Shown here: positions 24,917 through 32,957 of the stretch, one piece after another
Layout of the letters: the number at the start of each line of letters is the position of its first letter
Position numbering within the stretch: position 1 is the first letter of the stretch
Assembly: GCF_030718205.1 (NCBI RefSeq)
Contig: NZ_JAUZQF010000050.1
Coordinates: forward strand, 1 to 44,271
Source: Nonomuraea turcica
Lineage (GTDB): Bacteria; Actinomycetota; Actinomycetes; Streptosporangiales; Streptosporangiaceae
Direction: 5' to 3'
DNA length: 44,271 bases
Notes under the pieces: model-generated
Seen by the model: only the letters and a program-made list of their open reading frames with translations
What the model was told of the DNA's origin: nothing
Databases searched by the model: none
Program-made: the position numbers and the translations under genes

Positions 24917-25190
24917 TCATAAGAACAATTCGGCAACTCGCAAATGCGCCGAAGCGTCAAGCATCCGTTCGCTGGCGTGGGCCGCCGCGATCACGCTCTC
25001 GATCGTCTTATGGACCGGTCGCGGGTTCGCTGCTCGAAGCTCATGTACTCCGTGACAACCGGGTCTCCGTAGATGGCCAGGAGCGGATCGATATCGTCCG
25101 GGGTGAACTCCCGCAGCCCAGCCGCGGGGAAGAGATCCCTACCGCGTGCATCGACGACGACCTTTCTGGCCGGATCAGCCGTCGGGGCGC
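24917..25190 (-). pseudogene. Decayed GNAT N-acetyltransferase fragment
   Basis: One minus-strand frame reads LREFTPDDIDPLLAIYGDP then VVTEYMSFEQRTRD, matching the N-terminal part of GNAT acetyltransferases. The continuation (KTIESVIAAAHASE) is in another frame and ends at 24917. A frameshift near 25010 and the missing acetyl-CoA-binding part show that it is a remnant. It has no in-frame start and abuts the stop of the 2H phosphoesterase gene. Confidence 0.6.
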
Positions 25191-25822
25191 GACGTCGCCG
25201 CGGATCCGAGGGACGTCCGCTGAATGAGTTGCCATTGATACATGCCGTTGTCGCGATTGATGTTGAGCAGCGAGACGCGGGTCAGAACGGCAGGAATTGT
25301 GGCGGCGTGTCGGGCGAGCGTGTCCCGGATCGGCGCCAGTGGTGCCCCGCTGGTGTGAGAGTAGGCGAGGCTCACGTGCGGGACGAAGCCGTCGTCCGCT
25401 TCTGGCACTCGGTTGGCACCCCATACGTCCGCGATACCTTCGCGCACGGCACGACGTACTACTTCTACCGCGGGCGCGGGCCGGACAGGGAGGTTGACGC
25501 CTTCGGGATCAACGACGGGAGGTCCCACGGTGACGGGCACGGGGCCGAGGCCGGCGACGCGCCCGCTTACTGCGGCGGCGATGGTGCTCATGGTTTCGTC
25601 GCTCACCTCGTCGGTGAAGCCGACCCCTTGCAGGGTCATGTGGAGCCATTCCAGCGGGATAGGCCCGAGCGCGCCGGTGGCCGCGAGCTTGGGCTGGAGC
25701 TGCTCCGCAAACTCGTGGATGGCTGGCTGATCGTCTACGAGGATGTGCCAGGTGTAGAAGGAGCGGCCCGGTCGCCAGCCTGGCCGCCACCACCAGTGGT
25801 CACGCGTCTCGGTCTCTTCCAT
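25175..25822 (-). CDS. 2H phosphoesterase / 2'-5' RNA ligase-like protein
   Basis: ATG at 25822 (MEETETRDHWWW...) gives 215 aa; the longer open frame enters the divergent promoter. Two HxT/S motifs define the 2H fold: H61-M-T63 (EWLHMTLQGVGF) and H149-V-S151 (FVPHVSLAYS), one in each pseudo-symmetric half. Family members hydrolyse or ligate 2',5' or cyclic phosphodiesters in RNA or small nucleotides. Substrate here is unknown. It is divergently transcribed from the XRE regulator gene, which may control it. Confidence 0.85.
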   Translation of the reverse strand: MEETETRDHWWWRPGWRPGRSFYTWHILVDDQPAIHEFAEQLQPKLAATGALGPIPLEWLHMTLQGVGFTDEVSDETMSTIAAAVSGRVAGLGPVPVTVGPPVVDPEGVNLPVRPAPAVEVVRRAVREGIADVWGANRVPEADDGFVPHVSLAYSHTSGAPLAPIRDTLARHAATIPAVLTRVSLLNINRDNGMYQWQLIQRTSLGSAATSRPDG

Positions 25823-25919
25823 CGCCAAGGGCTCGCCCTTCCATTTGCAAGACCTCTCGCAAGAGTTAAGCCCCACACCGTAGCCTGATGGTGTCGAGGC
25901 ATCAGGAGGTGCGGGGCTT
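25823..25919. promoter_or_regulatory. Divergent promoter with repeated TCTTGC sites
   Basis: On the minus strand, CTCTTGCGAGAGGTCTTGCA (about 25849-25868) has two TCTTGC half-sites 12 bases apart. It lies between the 2H phosphoesterase and the XRE gene. Such spacing suits a dimeric helix-turn-helix regulator, plausibly the XRE protein encoded alongside. No -10/-35 boxes are certain. Confidence 0.4.
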
Positions 25920-27161
25920 TTGAGCAACGGTACCAACGAGCCGGCGCCCCCGGTACTAACCGTGGGACAGCGAATCAAGATGTTTCGCATACGCCGCGGC
26001 ATGAGCCAGGAAGTCTTAGCCGGACTCGTCGGCAAGTCTGTGTCCTGGCTGAAACAGGTTGAGTCGGGCCGCTTGCAGTCTCAGCCGCGGCTGTCGATCC
26101 TGCTCCTGCTCGCCGAAGCCCTCCAGGTTAGAGATCTTTCAGAACTGACCGGCGAGCAGACCATGCCTGTGCGCATGTTCGCCGGCCCCGGCCATCCCGC
26201 ATTGTCCAACGTACGCGCCGCCATCAATGCAACTCCGCTGCTATTGCCCCAAGGCACCGTCCAGCCATTGGGCACCCTGCGTGCCCGCTTGGACATGGCG
26301 TGGCACACGAGACACACCTCTCCGGACCACCGGACTGCCTTGGGACGGATTCTTCCCGATCTCATCCGCGATGTTCAGCTCGCGACCCGCATGTACGAGG
26401 GAGCTGATCGGCGTCACGCCAATGCGCTGCTTGCCGAGACGTATGGCCTCACCCAGATGTACGTCGCATACCAGCCCGCTCAGGATCTACTCTGGCGTGT
26501 CGCCGACCGCGCACTCCTTGCAGCACAGGAATCCGAAGATCCCTTGGCGCTCGCGTGCGCTGTTTGGTTCCTGGCACAAGCTCATCGTGACACCGGCGAC
26601 TATGAGGCGGCACGTGATGTCAACGAGCAGGCCATGACGACCATCGAACCGCACTTGGACGAGGCCGGCGTCGATCTCCTTGCCATGTGGGGAGCTCTCA
26701 GCTTCGAGCTGGCCTACACCGCGGCTCGTCTCGGCGATGTGGGTGAGGCGTGGCTGCACTGGAGCGAGGCGCAGCAGGTTGCCGAGCGGCTTCCAGCTGA
26801 CTACTACCAGCCGTGGACGTCATTCTCTCGCGTCATCATGCGCGCCCACGCGGTGACCGTCGCCGTGGAGCTCCACCAAGGTGGCGAGTCAGCGAGGCAA
26901 GCGGACAATGCCGAGAGCGCTCCCATTCCTTCCCGGCCACGGCGCGGTCGCCATCTCATCGAGGTTGCCCGCGCCCACCACCTGCAACGCGATCACGATG
27001 CGGTCCTCGGGACGCTCCAGCTAGCCCAGCAGACCGCACCAGAGACCATTCGATACAACGGCTTCGCCAGGCGAATGGTGTTCGAGTTGGTCGATTCAGG
27101 GCCGACGTACTTGCGTGCACAGGCGCACCAATTGGCGGACCAAATTGGCTTGATGTCATGA
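25920..27161 (+). CDS. XRE-family regulator with TPR-like sensor domain
   Basis: TTG start at 25920 with AGGAGGT nine bases upstream gives 413 aa. An HTH_3/XRE domain occupies about 14-75 (GQRIKMFRIRRGMSQEVLAGLVGKS..., WLKQVESG). The rest, about 100-410, is an all-helical region with TPR-type phrases (AWFLAQAHRDTGDYEAARDVNEQAM..., ARLGDVGEAWLHWSEAQQVAERL). This is the layout of actinomycete XRE-TPR regulators that often neighbour small-molecule or methyltransferase genes. It likely controls its own promoter and the divergent 2H gene. Confidence 0.88.
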   Translation: MSNGTNEPAPPVLTVGQRIKMFRIRRGMSQEVLAGLVGKSVSWLKQVESGRLQSQPRLSILLLLAEALQVRDLSELTGEQTMPVRMFAGPGHPALSNVRAAINATPLLLPQGTVQPLGTLRARLDMAWHTRHTSPDHRTALGRILPDLIRDVQLATRMYEGADRRHANALLAETYGLTQMYVAYQPAQDLLWRVADRALLAAQESEDPLALACAVWFLAQAHRDTGDYEAARDVNEQAMTTIEPHLDEAGVDLLAMWGALSFELAYTAARLGDVGEAWLHWSEAQQVAERLPADYYQPWTSFSRVIMRAHAVTVAVELHQGGESARQADNAESAPIPSRPRRGRHLIEVARAHHLQRDHDAVLGTLQLAQQTAPETIRYNGFARRMVFELVDSGPTYLRAQAHQLADQIGLMS

Positions 27162-27167
27162 CCAAAA

Positions 27168-27194
27168 GTAGGGGACACAGTTTGTGTCCCCTAC
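27168..27194 (+). terminator. Strong hairpin terminator after the XRE gene
   Basis: GTAGGGGACACA (27168-27179) pairs perfectly with TGTGTCCCCTAC (27183-27194) across a 3-base loop, six bases after the stop codon. Confidence 0.75.
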
Positions 27195-27222
27195 CCGCTT
27201 GATCATCGCCTACGGTCAACGC

Positions 27223-27558
27223 ATGACACCTGAGCTGGCCGTCCATCGCCTACGCGTTGCATTGGCTGAGCAGGGTGTTGTCACCCGCGACGACGATGTG
27301 CGACTAATCCCGGGTTGCTATTCCATTCTCGCAATTGATGCGTTTGCCCGTATTTGGTGCGGCCCTGAGTGGTTTCGGTGGCCAGCGCCAATGGGACGTT
27401 GGAAGTGGCATCCGGTTAATGACCCGGAAGGGGCGGCACGTGCCTTGAGCATGCTGCTGAAATCCGCTCCGGTCGGAACTCTCGTCCGTCGCGGGTCTCC
27501 TCGACCAGAGGCAGCCGCCGCCCCGGGGGATCGGCGTCGCCTCAAATGCCGCCGTTGA
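27223..27558 (+). CDS. Small unknown 111-aa protein
   Basis: ATG at 27223 (MTPELAVHRLRVALAEQG) gives 111 aa. No ribosome site precedes it, and the leader after the terminator is only ~28 bases. The core (GCYSILAIDAFARIWCGPE, WFRWPAPMGRWKWHP) has aromatic-rich motifs seen in uncharacterised actinomycete proteins next to XRE regulators. The tail is basic and disordered. Family not assigned. Confidence 0.6.
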   Translation: MTPELAVHRLRVALAEQGVVTRDDDVRLIPGCYSILAIDAFARIWCGPEWFRWPAPMGRWKWHPVNDPEGAARALSMLLKSAPVGTLVRRGSPRPEAAAAPGDRRRLKCRR

Positions 27559-27577
27559 CCCATCCCCGAGGTTCCCG

Positions 27578-28426
27578 ATGACAGCTGACTCCACTTCCTC
27601 ACCGCCACCTGGCAGTAGCTTCAACCCGAACCAGGCCACCATCTCCCGCACTTACGCCGACTTCCGAGGCGGAGCGAACGACACGTTCACGGCCGACCGC
27701 GAAGCCACCAAGGAACTGCGCGCAGTGATCGAGCGCGTTGACGAGGTCGCCCAGGAGAACGCAGCCGCTTTGGTCCGCGCCGTCCGCCATCTGGCAAAGG
27801 CGGGACACGACCAGTACGCCGACCTTGGGTGCGGCAGGCCGATGCAAGGCCTGGACGCGCTCAAGCTGCCAGACCTGGCCATTCTCGCCAAGGGAATCCA
27901 GCCCGACTGCCGGTGGCTCGCGCTGGACTCCGATGAGCTCGTCGTCACGGCCTGCCGGGCGTTGCTGCGCTTGCCTGGCATCGACGTGGCGCAGAAGGAC
28001 TTGAGGAACGTTGACGCCGTTCTCGACGCGATCGCCATGCATCTCGACCTCACGGTGAAGCCGATCGTGGTCCTGCTCGGCGCGGTCGTGCACTTCATGA
28101 CGGATGAGGAAGCATCGGCGCTGATGTCGGGTCTGCGGGCCTGCCTGGCACCCGGCAGCATCGTGGTCCTTACCCATGTGACGAGCGAAGGCGTAGAGCC
28201 CGAAGTGGTAGCCGCGGGGAAGGCCACCTACAAGAAGCGGCACGGGGTGGATATCTATGTCCGCACCCGAGAGGAGATCGCCTCCTTTGCCGATGGCTTC
28301 GTCATCCGCGCTCCAGGCATCGGGCGAACCATCGATTTCATGCCCGAGGAGGACAGCCGCGCACCTGTCAGGGAGGCACCGCACTTCCTGATGTGGATGG
28401 CCGAGCGACCCCACGAGAGCGCCTAG
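27578..28426 (+). CDS. SAM-dependent methyltransferase, DUF574/Methyltransf_19-like
   Basis: ATG at 27578 gives 282 aa. The N-terminus (NQATISRTYADFRGGANDTFTADRE) matches the opening common to the actinomycete family (ARVYDYLLGGKDNF-type sequences), although DYLLGG has become DFRGGA. A SAM-binding loop YADLGCGRP is followed by an acidic strand end (WLALDSDELV) and the conserved HFMTDEEASALMSGLRACLAPGSIVVLTH. Family members are SAM-binding proteins of unclear substrate, often found beside XRE regulators. The deviations in motif I suggest either a specialised or weakened enzyme. It lies 58 bases before the lipoprotein gene and may lead that operon. Confidence 0.85.
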   Translation: MTADSTSSPPPGSSFNPNQATISRTYADFRGGANDTFTADREATKELRAVIERVDEVAQENAAALVRAVRHLAKAGHDQYADLGCGRPMQGLDALKLPDLAILAKGIQPDCRWLALDSDELVVTACRALLRLPGIDVAQKDLRNVDAVLDAIAMHLDLTVKPIVVLLGAVVHFMTDEEASALMSGLRACLAPGSIVVLTHVTSEGVEPEVVAAGKATYKKRHGVDIYVRTREEIASFADGFVIRAPGIGRTIDFMPEEDSRAPVREAPHFLMWMAERPHESA

Positions 28427-28483
28427 CACCGCACCCTCTCTGTTGTTATCCCCCCTCCCTCACCTCACAGGACCAGTCATCCC

Positions 28484-29509
28484 ATGAGACGACTACGAAT
28501 AGTGATATCAGTGCTACTCCTCGCCGGAGTCGCGGGGTGTGGCAGCCCTGCCGCGAGCACGAACGTCGCCCGGCAGTTCACGACGATCAAGGTCGGGATC
28601 ATGCCCATCCCGGACTGCGCCACCATCCTCCTCGCCCAAGCCAGAGGCTATTTCGAGGCCGAAGGGCTCAAGGTTGAGCGCGTGATCGTCCAAGGCGGCG
28701 GCACCGCACTGCCCGCCCTGGAAAACGGCAGCCTCCAATTCTCGATCATGAACTACCCGGCCGCGGTGATGGCCGAGGCCAACAAGCCCGACACGATGGA
28801 GATCGTGGCCGACGCCTACCAGGCCGCCCCCAACACCTTCAAGCTCATGGTGCCCAAGGACAGCCCCATCAAGAGCTTGATGGACCTGCGTGGCAAGCAC
28901 GTCGGGGTAGCGACCTTCAAATCGATCAGCACCCTCACCACGAAGGCCGCCCTGAAGATCGCGGGATTGACCGAACGCGACGTCAAGTTCTCGGAGACGC
29001 CGCTGCCGGAGATGATCATCGCGCTGGAGACCGGGCACCGCGACGTGGCGTGGATGACCGAACCCTTCATCACTCTCTACGGCCTGCAGGCTGGCGGACG
29101 GGCGCTGTATGACGTGATGCAGGGCCAGACCGAGAGTCTGCCCATCGCTGGCTGGGCCACCTCCACCGACTACGCCAAGAGCAACCCCGCTCAGGTCGCC
29201 GGCTTCCAACGCGCCCTGATGCGAGCCCAACTCGACGTCGCCAACAACGAGCAGCTGGTCAGAAGCACCCTGCCGACCTATACGAAGATCGACGCGAAGA
29301 TCGCCGCCACCATCACGCTGGGCATTTTCCCCACCAACCTGCATCCCAACCGGATCCAGCGGGTCGCCGACCTGATGCGGGAGTACGGGGAGATCGGCGG
29401 CCACATCGATGTCCGCCGGTTCCTGCTGCCGCTCCCGGCGACAACCGATACGCCAGCCTCCCCGTCGTCGCCGTCCGCCACCGGAACTGAGCAGGTGCCC
29501 ACCTCATGA
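28484..29509 (+). CDS. ABC transporter substrate-binding lipoprotein (NMT1/SsuA-like)
   Basis: ATG at 28484 gives 341 aa. A lipoprotein signal (MRRLRIVISVLLLAGVAGC, Cys19 acylated) is followed by a periplasmic-binding fold of the NMT1/THI5/SsuA type: IKVGIMPIPDCATILLAQARGYFEAEGL, GTALPALENGSLQFSIMNYP and SLMDLRGKHVGVATFKS. Family ligands include thiamine pyrimidine precursors, sulfonates and nitrate-like anions. No permease or ATPase gene follows, so it either shares a distant transporter or acts as a binding protein for the pathway. The stop overlaps the next start (ATGA). Confidence 0.87.
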   Translation: MRRLRIVISVLLLAGVAGCGSPAASTNVARQFTTIKVGIMPIPDCATILLAQARGYFEAEGLKVERVIVQGGGTALPALENGSLQFSIMNYPAAVMAEANKPDTMEIVADAYQAAPNTFKLMVPKDSPIKSLMDLRGKHVGVATFKSISTLTTKAALKIAGLTERDVKFSETPLPEMIIALETGHRDVAWMTEPFITLYGLQAGGRALYDVMQGQTESLPIAGWATSTDYAKSNPAQVAGFQRALMRAQLDVANNEQLVRSTLPTYTKIDAKIAATITLGIFPTNLHPNRIQRVADLMREYGEIGGHIDVRRFLLPLPATTDTPASPSSPSATGTEQVPTS

Positions 29510-30726
29510 CCGCACACCCCCCAGCCAACACCTTCACCCAGGTCAGCGGCACCGCCCATCCCATGCCCGAACAGCCGGGCCTGGACGGCGAGCCCGTACC
29601 ACCTGCGCTCCCACACCGCGACCGCTCCCGCGCCTACTTCGCGCGGACCGCCGCGGACCTGAACGTCACGCCCTTCGAGCTGGTGCAGTTCATGATCGAC
29701 GCCGTGCCGAATTTCGCCACCCTGCACGCCGCGGTCCGCCTGGAGGTCTTCGAGATCCTCGCCGGCCAGGAGATGACCAGCGACGAGCTGGCACAAGCCT
29801 GTGGGGCCGACCCGGGCGCGATGCGGAGGCTGCTGCGCTGGCTGCACGCCCACGAGTTCGTCGCCGCCCGCCGGGACCGCTACCGGCTCACCGACCTGGG
29901 GCATGTCCTGACCAAGGCGGCCGCACCGTCGCAGCGGCATGCCGTGCTGGTCACCGGATCACCGTACTGGTGGGAGGCGAGCTGTTTCCTGGTCGAGACG
30001 GTCCGGCGTGGGCACCCGACCCCATCAGACGGTCTGTCCCTGTACGAACACCTCACGCACAACCCGGCATTGGGCGCCGACTTCGACCACTTCATGACCG
30101 CCCGCAGCACCGCCGCCGGCCACGACCTCGCCGCCATCGACGACTTCGCCCACGTGCGCACCGTCGCCGACCTCGGCGGCGGCCTGGGCGGGGTGCTCGC
30201 CGCCATCCTGCGTGCCCACCGGCACCTGCAGGGCATCCTCGCCGAGCGTGCCGACGTCGCCGCCCGCGCCCAGACCTACTTGGCTGAGCAGGGCCTGGCC
30301 GACCGGGTCAAGCTCGCCCCGGGCGATCTGTTCGACGCCATCCCGGCGAGCGCGCAGCGCTACCTGCTGTTGTCGGTGCTGCACAACTACAGCGACGACG
30401 ACTGCCTCACGCTGCTGACGCTGGTGCGCCAGACCATGGAAGGCACTGGCGAGGACACCGAGCTGTGGATTGTCGAAGGCATGCTGCCGAGCGTGCCCGG
30501 AGCTGCAAGCCGCTGGTACAGCACCGACATTCGCATGATGGCGCTGTTCGGTGGCGGCCAGGTGCGCAGCAGCGCCGACTACTACCGGCTGACCGAGCGG
30601 GCCGGACTCACCATCTGCAAGAGCATGGCGCTGGCCAGCGGCCAGACCCTGCTCATCGCCCGTGACTGTCACACCGCGCACTCCGCTCACGAGCATTCCG
30701 CTCACCTTCACGGAGGTCCTCAATGA
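29506..30726 (+). CDS. Class I O-methyltransferase (Methyltransf_2 type)
   Basis: ATG at 29506 overlaps the lipoprotein stop by four bases; 406 aa. A winged-helix dimerisation domain (about 60-135, VRLEVFEILAGQEMTSDELA..., MRRLLRWLHAHEFV) precedes the Rossmann SAM domain with VADLGGGLGG at 220-229. The sequence LLLSVLHNYSDDDC contains the His usually found as catalytic base (HDW in the family). It fits the acetylserotonin/hydroxyneurosporene-type O-methyltransferases common in secondary metabolism. The substrate is unknown. Its stop overlaps the kinase-like gene. Confidence 0.88.
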   Translation: MTAHPPANTFTQVSGTAHPMPEQPGLDGEPVPPALPHRDRSRAYFARTAADLNVTPFELVQFMIDAVPNFATLHAAVRLEVFEILAGQEMTSDELAQACGADPGAMRRLLRWLHAHEFVAARRDRYRLTDLGHVLTKAAAPSQRHAVLVTGSPYWWEASCFLVETVRRGHPTPSDGLSLYEHLTHNPALGADFDHFMTARSTAAGHDLAAIDDFAHVRTVADLGGGLGGVLAAILRAHRHLQGILAERADVAARAQTYLAEQGLADRVKLAPGDLFDAIPASAQRYLLLSVLHNYSDDDCLTLLTLVRQTMEGTGEDTELWIVEGMLPSVPGAASRWYSTDIRMMALFGGGQVRSSADYYRLTERAGLTICKSMALASGQTLLIARDCHTAHSAHEHSAHLHGGPQ

Positions 30727-31619
30727 ACGACCGCCCGAACTGGCAAGCCCTTCCGATCAGCATCCAAGACGCCGTCGAGGCGCAGATCGGCTCCGTCAAA
30801 AAGATCGAGACAGTGGAGTGCTCCAGACCAGGGTTCGCCGCGCGCGTATATGCAGCCCACGACGACGTGTTCCTCAAAGCGGTCCCGAGAACCAGCCCGT
30901 CCGCGGAACTGCACCGGCGGGAACGCTGGGCCGCCCGGCACCTGCGCCCGTCGGCTCGCACACCGCGCCTGCTGTGGGACCTCGATAAGGATCGCTGGCA
31001 CGTGTCGGCTTTCGAGCTCATCAACGACCACACCCGCCGCGCCGACCTACGGCCCGGCTCGCCCGACCTGCCGGCCGTGCTGGCCACGATGGCCGAGCTC
31101 GGCCAGATGCTCGCCCCCAGCCCCGGCGGCGCCCGCCCGGTCATCGAACACGTCAACGGTCTGTGGGCGACAGCACGCCTCATGCTGGACCAGCCGCCCG
31201 GCGACCTGCACCAGCGTGATCTGTACCTAACGACCCTGAACGAGTTCACCGTCGATGACCTGCGTGGCGACACGATGCTGCACGGCGACCTGAGTCCCCG
31301 GCATCTACTCATCAAGGACGGGACGGTCTACGTGGTGGGCTGGTCACGGGTCTCCTTTGGAGCGGGATGGATCGACGCCGCCCTGCTCGCACCCCAACTC
31401 GTCGCGGCCGGTCATACCCCGGAGCAGGCCGATGCTCTGCTGTCCACGGTGCCTACCTGGCGGCAAGCACCCATGGATCAGGTGGCCGGGCTGACGGCGG
31501 TATGGACCCTGTATCACCGGCACAAGGCCCGCTACGGCGCTCAGGAGCGCAGCGACGCCTGCATGCGCCTAGCCGACGCCGGCCAGGCATGGCTGGCCCA
31601 CCGGCTGGCCCGACCCTGA
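30723..31619 (+). CDS. Aminoglycoside-phosphotransferase-fold protein with altered metal site
   Basis: ATG at 30723, overlapping the methyltransferase stop; 298 aa. The kinase-like C-lobe shows the catalytic loop HGDLSPRHLL (H187, D189). The position of the Mg-binding Asp, normally in a VDW/IDW strand, reads VVGWSRV with G206. A conserved stretch follows (FGAGWIDAALLAPQL). The N-lobe has a recognisable Lys strand (DDVFLKAV). The metal-binding Asp loss predicts weak or no phosphotransfer, so it may act as a pseudokinase, or a nearby Asp (D214) may substitute. Its role in modifying or protecting the pathway product is inferred from the operon. Confidence 0.75.
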   Translation: MNDRPNWQALPISIQDAVEAQIGSVKKIETVECSRPGFAARVYAAHDDVFLKAVPRTSPSAELHRRERWAARHLRPSARTPRLLWDLDKDRWHVSAFELINDHTRRADLRPGSPDLPAVLATMAELGQMLAPSPGGARPVIEHVNGLWATARLMLDQPPGDLHQRDLYLTTLNEFTVDDLRGDTMLHGDLSPRHLLIKDGTVYVVGWSRVSFGAGWIDAALLAPQLVAAGHTPEQADALLSTVPTWRQAPMDQVAGLTAVWTLYHRHKARYGAQERSDACMRLADAGQAWLAHRLARP

Positions 31620-31843
31620 CCGGCCCACCTGAGCGGACCCTGAACCGATGATCGCGGCGAGGCGGCAGGAGATTCAGCGCAGCGCAGCCTTGCGCGTTGC
31701 GCCGCCACGTCACACAGGGGCGGCCCGGTCGAACCATCCCCGCCGCCCCGCACCTGGCGCAGACCGAGCGTGCCCACCCCTGGACGGCTGCTGCCGCCCG
31801 GCCTGCGCCATCCAACCGTTCACACCTTCGAGAGGAGGACATC

Positions 31844-32134
31844 ATGCTGGCCGACCAGACTGACGCAGCCGCTGAGGTGGCAGCACGGCGGCATGCCGAG
31901 GAACTCCAGCGCCGTGCCCGCGGCTGGTTCGTGGTCATGTACTCCCCGTACTGGCGGGAGTACATCGCCTACTACCTGGGCGAGTGCGAGCAAGGCGGGC
32001 TTACCCTTCGAGCGCCCGACCCCGGCCAGCTGTGGAGCCTCATGGACCACGTCGCGCCAGCCGACTGGCAACTCAACGCTCTTCCGCTCGTGGCGTCGCG
32101 GCCACCCGCGTCCCGTCGAGAGGGTGCCGGGTGA
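31844..32134 (+). CDS. Small unknown 96-aa protein
   Basis: ATG at 31844 with GAGAGGAGGA six bases upstream. N-terminal charged helix (VAARRHAEELQRRARG) then an aromatic beta-like core (WFVVMYSPYWREYIAYYLGE) and a C-terminal WSLMDHVAPADWQL. Not recognised; it resembles small single-domain actinomycete proteins found in biosynthetic loci. It lies 224 bases after the kinase-like gene. Confidence 0.65.
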   Translation: MLADQTDAAAEVAARRHAEELQRRARGWFVVMYSPYWREYIAYYLGECEQGGLTLRAPDPGQLWSLMDHVAPADWQLNALPLVASRPPASRREGAG

Positions 32135-32534
32135 TGAAGCCAGATGTGGGCAGACAGGCGGGCACCCCGCTGGGGCGCACGGTTACGCCACGTTCTGGCG
32201 CGCCGGCGGGCACACCTCCTGCCCACCAGGCCGCGCACTGCGGCGCGGGCAGACCGATCAACGAGCACGGTCGGAATGCCCGCGCTGCCCGGATCGCGCT
32301 GTTCACGGCAGAGGACGACGCTGCCGTGAACAGCGACGTCCAGATCTCCCAGCCGCCCGCCCTCATCTGCCTGCCTGGGGCGGCCGGAAAACTGTGGGGA
32401 AGGCGGGCACGAGAGCGCAACCGCTCCGCTTTCGCCACGAGAGTCAACGAAGCCTCCGCTGCTGCGGGCTCCTCACCCCAGTCCGTTGAGCTCGCAGCGC
32501 CGCCCCGCCCCGGTGGCACCGTCTGGGGCGGAGA

Positions 32535-32575
32535 GGCCGTGGGACGGCGTCCGTCCCATTCGCCGTCCCACGGCC
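32535..32575 (+). terminator. Long hairpin terminator
   Basis: GGCCGTGGGACGGCG (32535-32549) pairs perfectly with CGCCGTCCCACGGCC (32561-32575) over 15 bp with an 11-base loop, followed by TTCTC. It ends the 28484-32134 transcript and lies 50 bases before the next gene. Confidence 0.75.
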
Positions 32576-32624
32576 TTCTCTCCAACCGGCAGACAACGAC
32601 CGCAACGCAACCCGGTGATCACCC

Positions 32625-32903
32625 ATGAACCCGACAACACTCGCCCACCTGCGGCTTTCCTCTCTCCGCAGAACCCACCCGGCCTGGGAGTTCCTCCGCG
32701 GCACGGATGAGTCCGGTCAGGAATGCTGGCAGGCGCGCCTGTGCGTGGAGATCACCACGTCCATGAGGGATGCCGGGATTGTGGAGGTCCTGCAGCAGCC
32801 GGACTACCTCTCGCTCGCCGACGAACTCCGCCGTCAGGAGGCGATCCTTCGCCCCTTCCGCGCCAGCCACCTGACTCCCCTACCCCGCGCACACGCGATG
32901 TGA
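32625..32903 (+). CDS. Small unknown 92-aa protein
   Basis: ATG at 32625 (MNPTTLAHLRLSSLRRTHPAWEF). It contains W-E-F-L-RGTDESGQECWQARL and a Leu/Gln-rich helix (YLSLADELRRQEAILRPF). Comparable short proteins occur beside secondary metabolism genes in actinomycetes; no function can be assigned. It lies directly after a terminator and is convergent with the GntR gene, whose stop is only 55 bases further on. Confidence 0.6.
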   Translation: MNPTTLAHLRLSSLRRTHPAWEFLRGTDESGQECWQARLCVEITTSMRDAGIVEVLQQPDYLSLADELRRQEAILRPFRASHLTPLPRAHAM

Positions 32904-32957
32904 GGGAGGATCATGGCAACCAGCAATTGCGGCCACAACCGCGCCGGCCTTGCCTCG

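Noticed and set aside
24811..25227. 138-aa plus-strand ORF
   Set aside because: It is opposite the GNAT relic, which gives recognisable protein sequence on the minus strand.
32134..32628. 164-aa plus-strand ORF after the 96-aa gene
   Set aside because: It starts on a TGATG overlap but runs through a 15-bp terminator hairpin and has no conserved-looking segment.
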